From NCBI GenBank assembly GCA_009779655.1, contig WRDV01000062.1, positions 1 to 6,422 on the forward strand: DNA of 6,422 nucleotides. The letters run 5' to 3'. Source of the stretch: Dehalococcoidia bacterium (GTDB lineage: Bacteria; Chloroflexota; Dehalococcoidia; Dehalococcoidales; UBA1222). Under the pieces are notes generated by a model that had not been told where the DNA came from, did no database searches, and saw only the letters and a list, made by a program, of their open reading frames with translations. Of this stretch, positions 5,458 to 6,422 are shown one piece after another. Positions within the stretch are counted from its first letter, which is position 1; every line of letters begins with the position of its first letter. A program made the position numbers and the translations under genes.

Positions 5458-6042
5458 TCATGCTGTTTTAATGCTTTGCGCCAGATTCTGTCCTGCGTTA
5501 AAAGACTCCAGTAAAGCAGTTGTATCACTTCGAACCTGAGCACATTTCTCTATTCCAGAAAACACCAGCTTCCCGGTGTATTTGATGTCCAAACAAGCAA
5601 AAAAAGCTTTCACCGTAACCTCCGCTGCATCAAACATCTGCTCTCCGGTTCGTCCGCCAACAGACACAAAAAAAGCGAGCCGTTTACGTTTATCATCAAG
5701 TGGAAGACGCTTCAGTAGATATTTTCTGCACCACATCGGCTGCGCCCGGTCAATCAGCGCTTTCATTTGCGAAGGAATACCCATAAAATGCAATGGCGCC
5801 GCCAGCACGATGCCGTCAGCCTGCTCAATTGCCTTAAACACCGCCTGCATGTCATCATTAAGATGACACAAGCCGTCACGTCCGCAAATGTCACAATGCG
5901 CGCACGGCTCGATATTGAGGCCGCACACACGCAGTGTGTCTGTATCAGCCCCATGGCTTTCTGCACCCTTTAGCACTTGCTCAAGCAGTATTTCTGTATT
6001 GCTGTTATAGCGCGGGCTGCCAGATATCCCTAATACTCTCAA
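5458..6042 (-). CDS. Iron-sulfur flavoprotein-like NAD(P)H-dependent FMN reductase
   Basis: A 194-residue flavodoxin-fold protein. GISGSPR (5-11) is the FMN phosphate loop, and LAAPLHFMGIPSQMKALIDR (80-99) is the second FMN-contacting segment of the NADPH-dependent FMN reductase family. Between them CAHCDICGRDGLC (47-59) gives Cys47, Cys50, Cys53 and Cys59, the compact CX2CX2CX5C motif that holds a 4Fe-4S cluster in the archaeal and bacterial Isf proteins. It is therefore likely a small electron-transfer flavoprotein or quinone/oxygen-stress reductase; the partner is unknown. The start is TTG at 6042, overlapping the stop TGA of ybeY as TTGA, with GAGG about 10 bases upstream inside ybeY. This arrangement suggests translational coupling. 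Its stop is only 4 bases from that of the convergent gene. Confidence 0.9.
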   Translation of the reverse strand: MRVLGISGSPRYNSNTEILLEQVLKGAESHGADTDTLRVCGLNIEPCAHCDICGRDGLCHLNDDMQAVFKAIEQADGIVLAAPLHFMGIPSQMKALIDRAQPMWCRKYLLKRLPLDDKRKRLAFFVSVGGRTGEQMFDAAEVTVKAFFACLDIKYTGKLVFSGIEKCAQVRSDTTALLESFNAGQNLAQSIKTA

Positions 6043-6422
6043 TGCGCCATATCCTCTACCAATTTCAATATCGTCTGTTCGCGCGCCTGCATATTCTGCG
6101 TACGCAACGGCTCATCATGATCATACCCAAGCAAATGCAGTGCGCCGTGTATTAAGAGCACGAGCACCTCATGGCGTACAGAGTGTCCGTGCTCCGTCGC
6201 CTGTATCTCAGCCTGCGGGTATGAGATAATCACCTCACCCAGATGCTCAGCTTCCTCTGAAGGAAATGGAAACTCCGGAGAGCCTTCAACTTTCTCGCGC
6301 ATAGCAAAAGATAACACGTCTGTGGGCGTATTATCATTCATATACTCTCTGTGCAAACGCTGCACTTGTTCCTGCCCTGTAATAAAAATACCCATCTCTG
6401 CATTAAACTGTTCTTCCTCTTG
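6039..6422 (-). CDS. ybeY: Endoribonuclease YbeY, C-terminal part (runs off right edge)
   Basis: YbeY is a zinc-dependent endoribonuclease needed for 16S rRNA 3' end maturation and ribosome quality control. The 127 residues seen contain TPTDVLSFAM, HLGEVIIS and the zinc site HGALHLLGYDH, with the three histidines spaced HX3HX5H. The frame stays open to the window edge (QEEEQFNAEMGIF at the start), and family members carry another 20-40 residues before this point. The ATG at 6395 is therefore an internal Met and the true start lies outside. The stop TGA at 6041-6039 overlaps the start of the flavoprotein gene. Confidence 0.96.
   Translation of the reverse strand, partial: QEEEQFNAEMGIFITGQEQVQRLHREYMNDNTPTDVLSFAMREKVEGSPEFPFPSEEAEHLGEVIISYPQAEIQATEHGHSVRHEVLVLLIHGALHLLGYDHDEPLRTQNMQAREQTILKLVEDMAH

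Overview
The window is a mid-GC bacterial chromosome segment with six recognisable genes or gene fragments of housekeeping type, and a more AT-rich, less conserved block in the middle. The source looks like a Gram-positive-style or Chloroflexota-like bacterium. This rests on a GatCAB-type amidotransferase, strong AAGGAGG ribosome binding sites used with TTG starts, and a general resemblance of GatA, HisA and the small glycine-zipper protein to what I remember of Dehalococcoidia. That taxonomic guess is weak and is not proven by anything in the sequence.

Left part (1-960, minus strand): two histidine biosynthesis genes, hisA (complete, apparently with a non-canonical ATA start) followed by the 5' part of hisI, which runs off the left edge. 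An extended -10 promoter lies just upstream of hisA. hisF, often found between these two genes, is absent.

Middle part (961-3073): a MerR-family regulator with a GyrI/BmrR-type effector domain lies on the minus strand. A 550-base non-conserved stretch follows, with several inverted repeats, a normal promoter for the regulator, and a divergent promoter whose 19-base spacer is typical of MerR-activated promoters. That divergent promoter leads to an ideal ribosome binding site and a TTG start, but the reading frame behind it looks broken: it encodes a short hydrophobic protein only if a frameshift and a stop are ignored. Next comes a small zinc-ribbon plus helix-turn-helix protein derived from an IS1-type transposase that has lost its catalytic domain. 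It is closed by a perfect 40-base palindrome followed by T's, a strong terminator.

Right part (3074-6422): gatC and gatA (plus strand), subunits of the tRNA amidotransferase that makes Gln-tRNA(Gln) and/or Asn-tRNA(Asn), are followed at short distance by an unknown small protein. It has a CxxC pair, a downstream His pair and a glycine-rich double membrane segment. Converging on it with only 4 bases between stops is a minus-strand pair: ybeY (truncated by the right edge) and an iron-sulfur-flavoprotein-like NAD(P)H-dependent reductase. The reductase's TTG start overlaps the ybeY stop. No CRISPR array, tRNA, rRNA or complete insertion sequence was seen.
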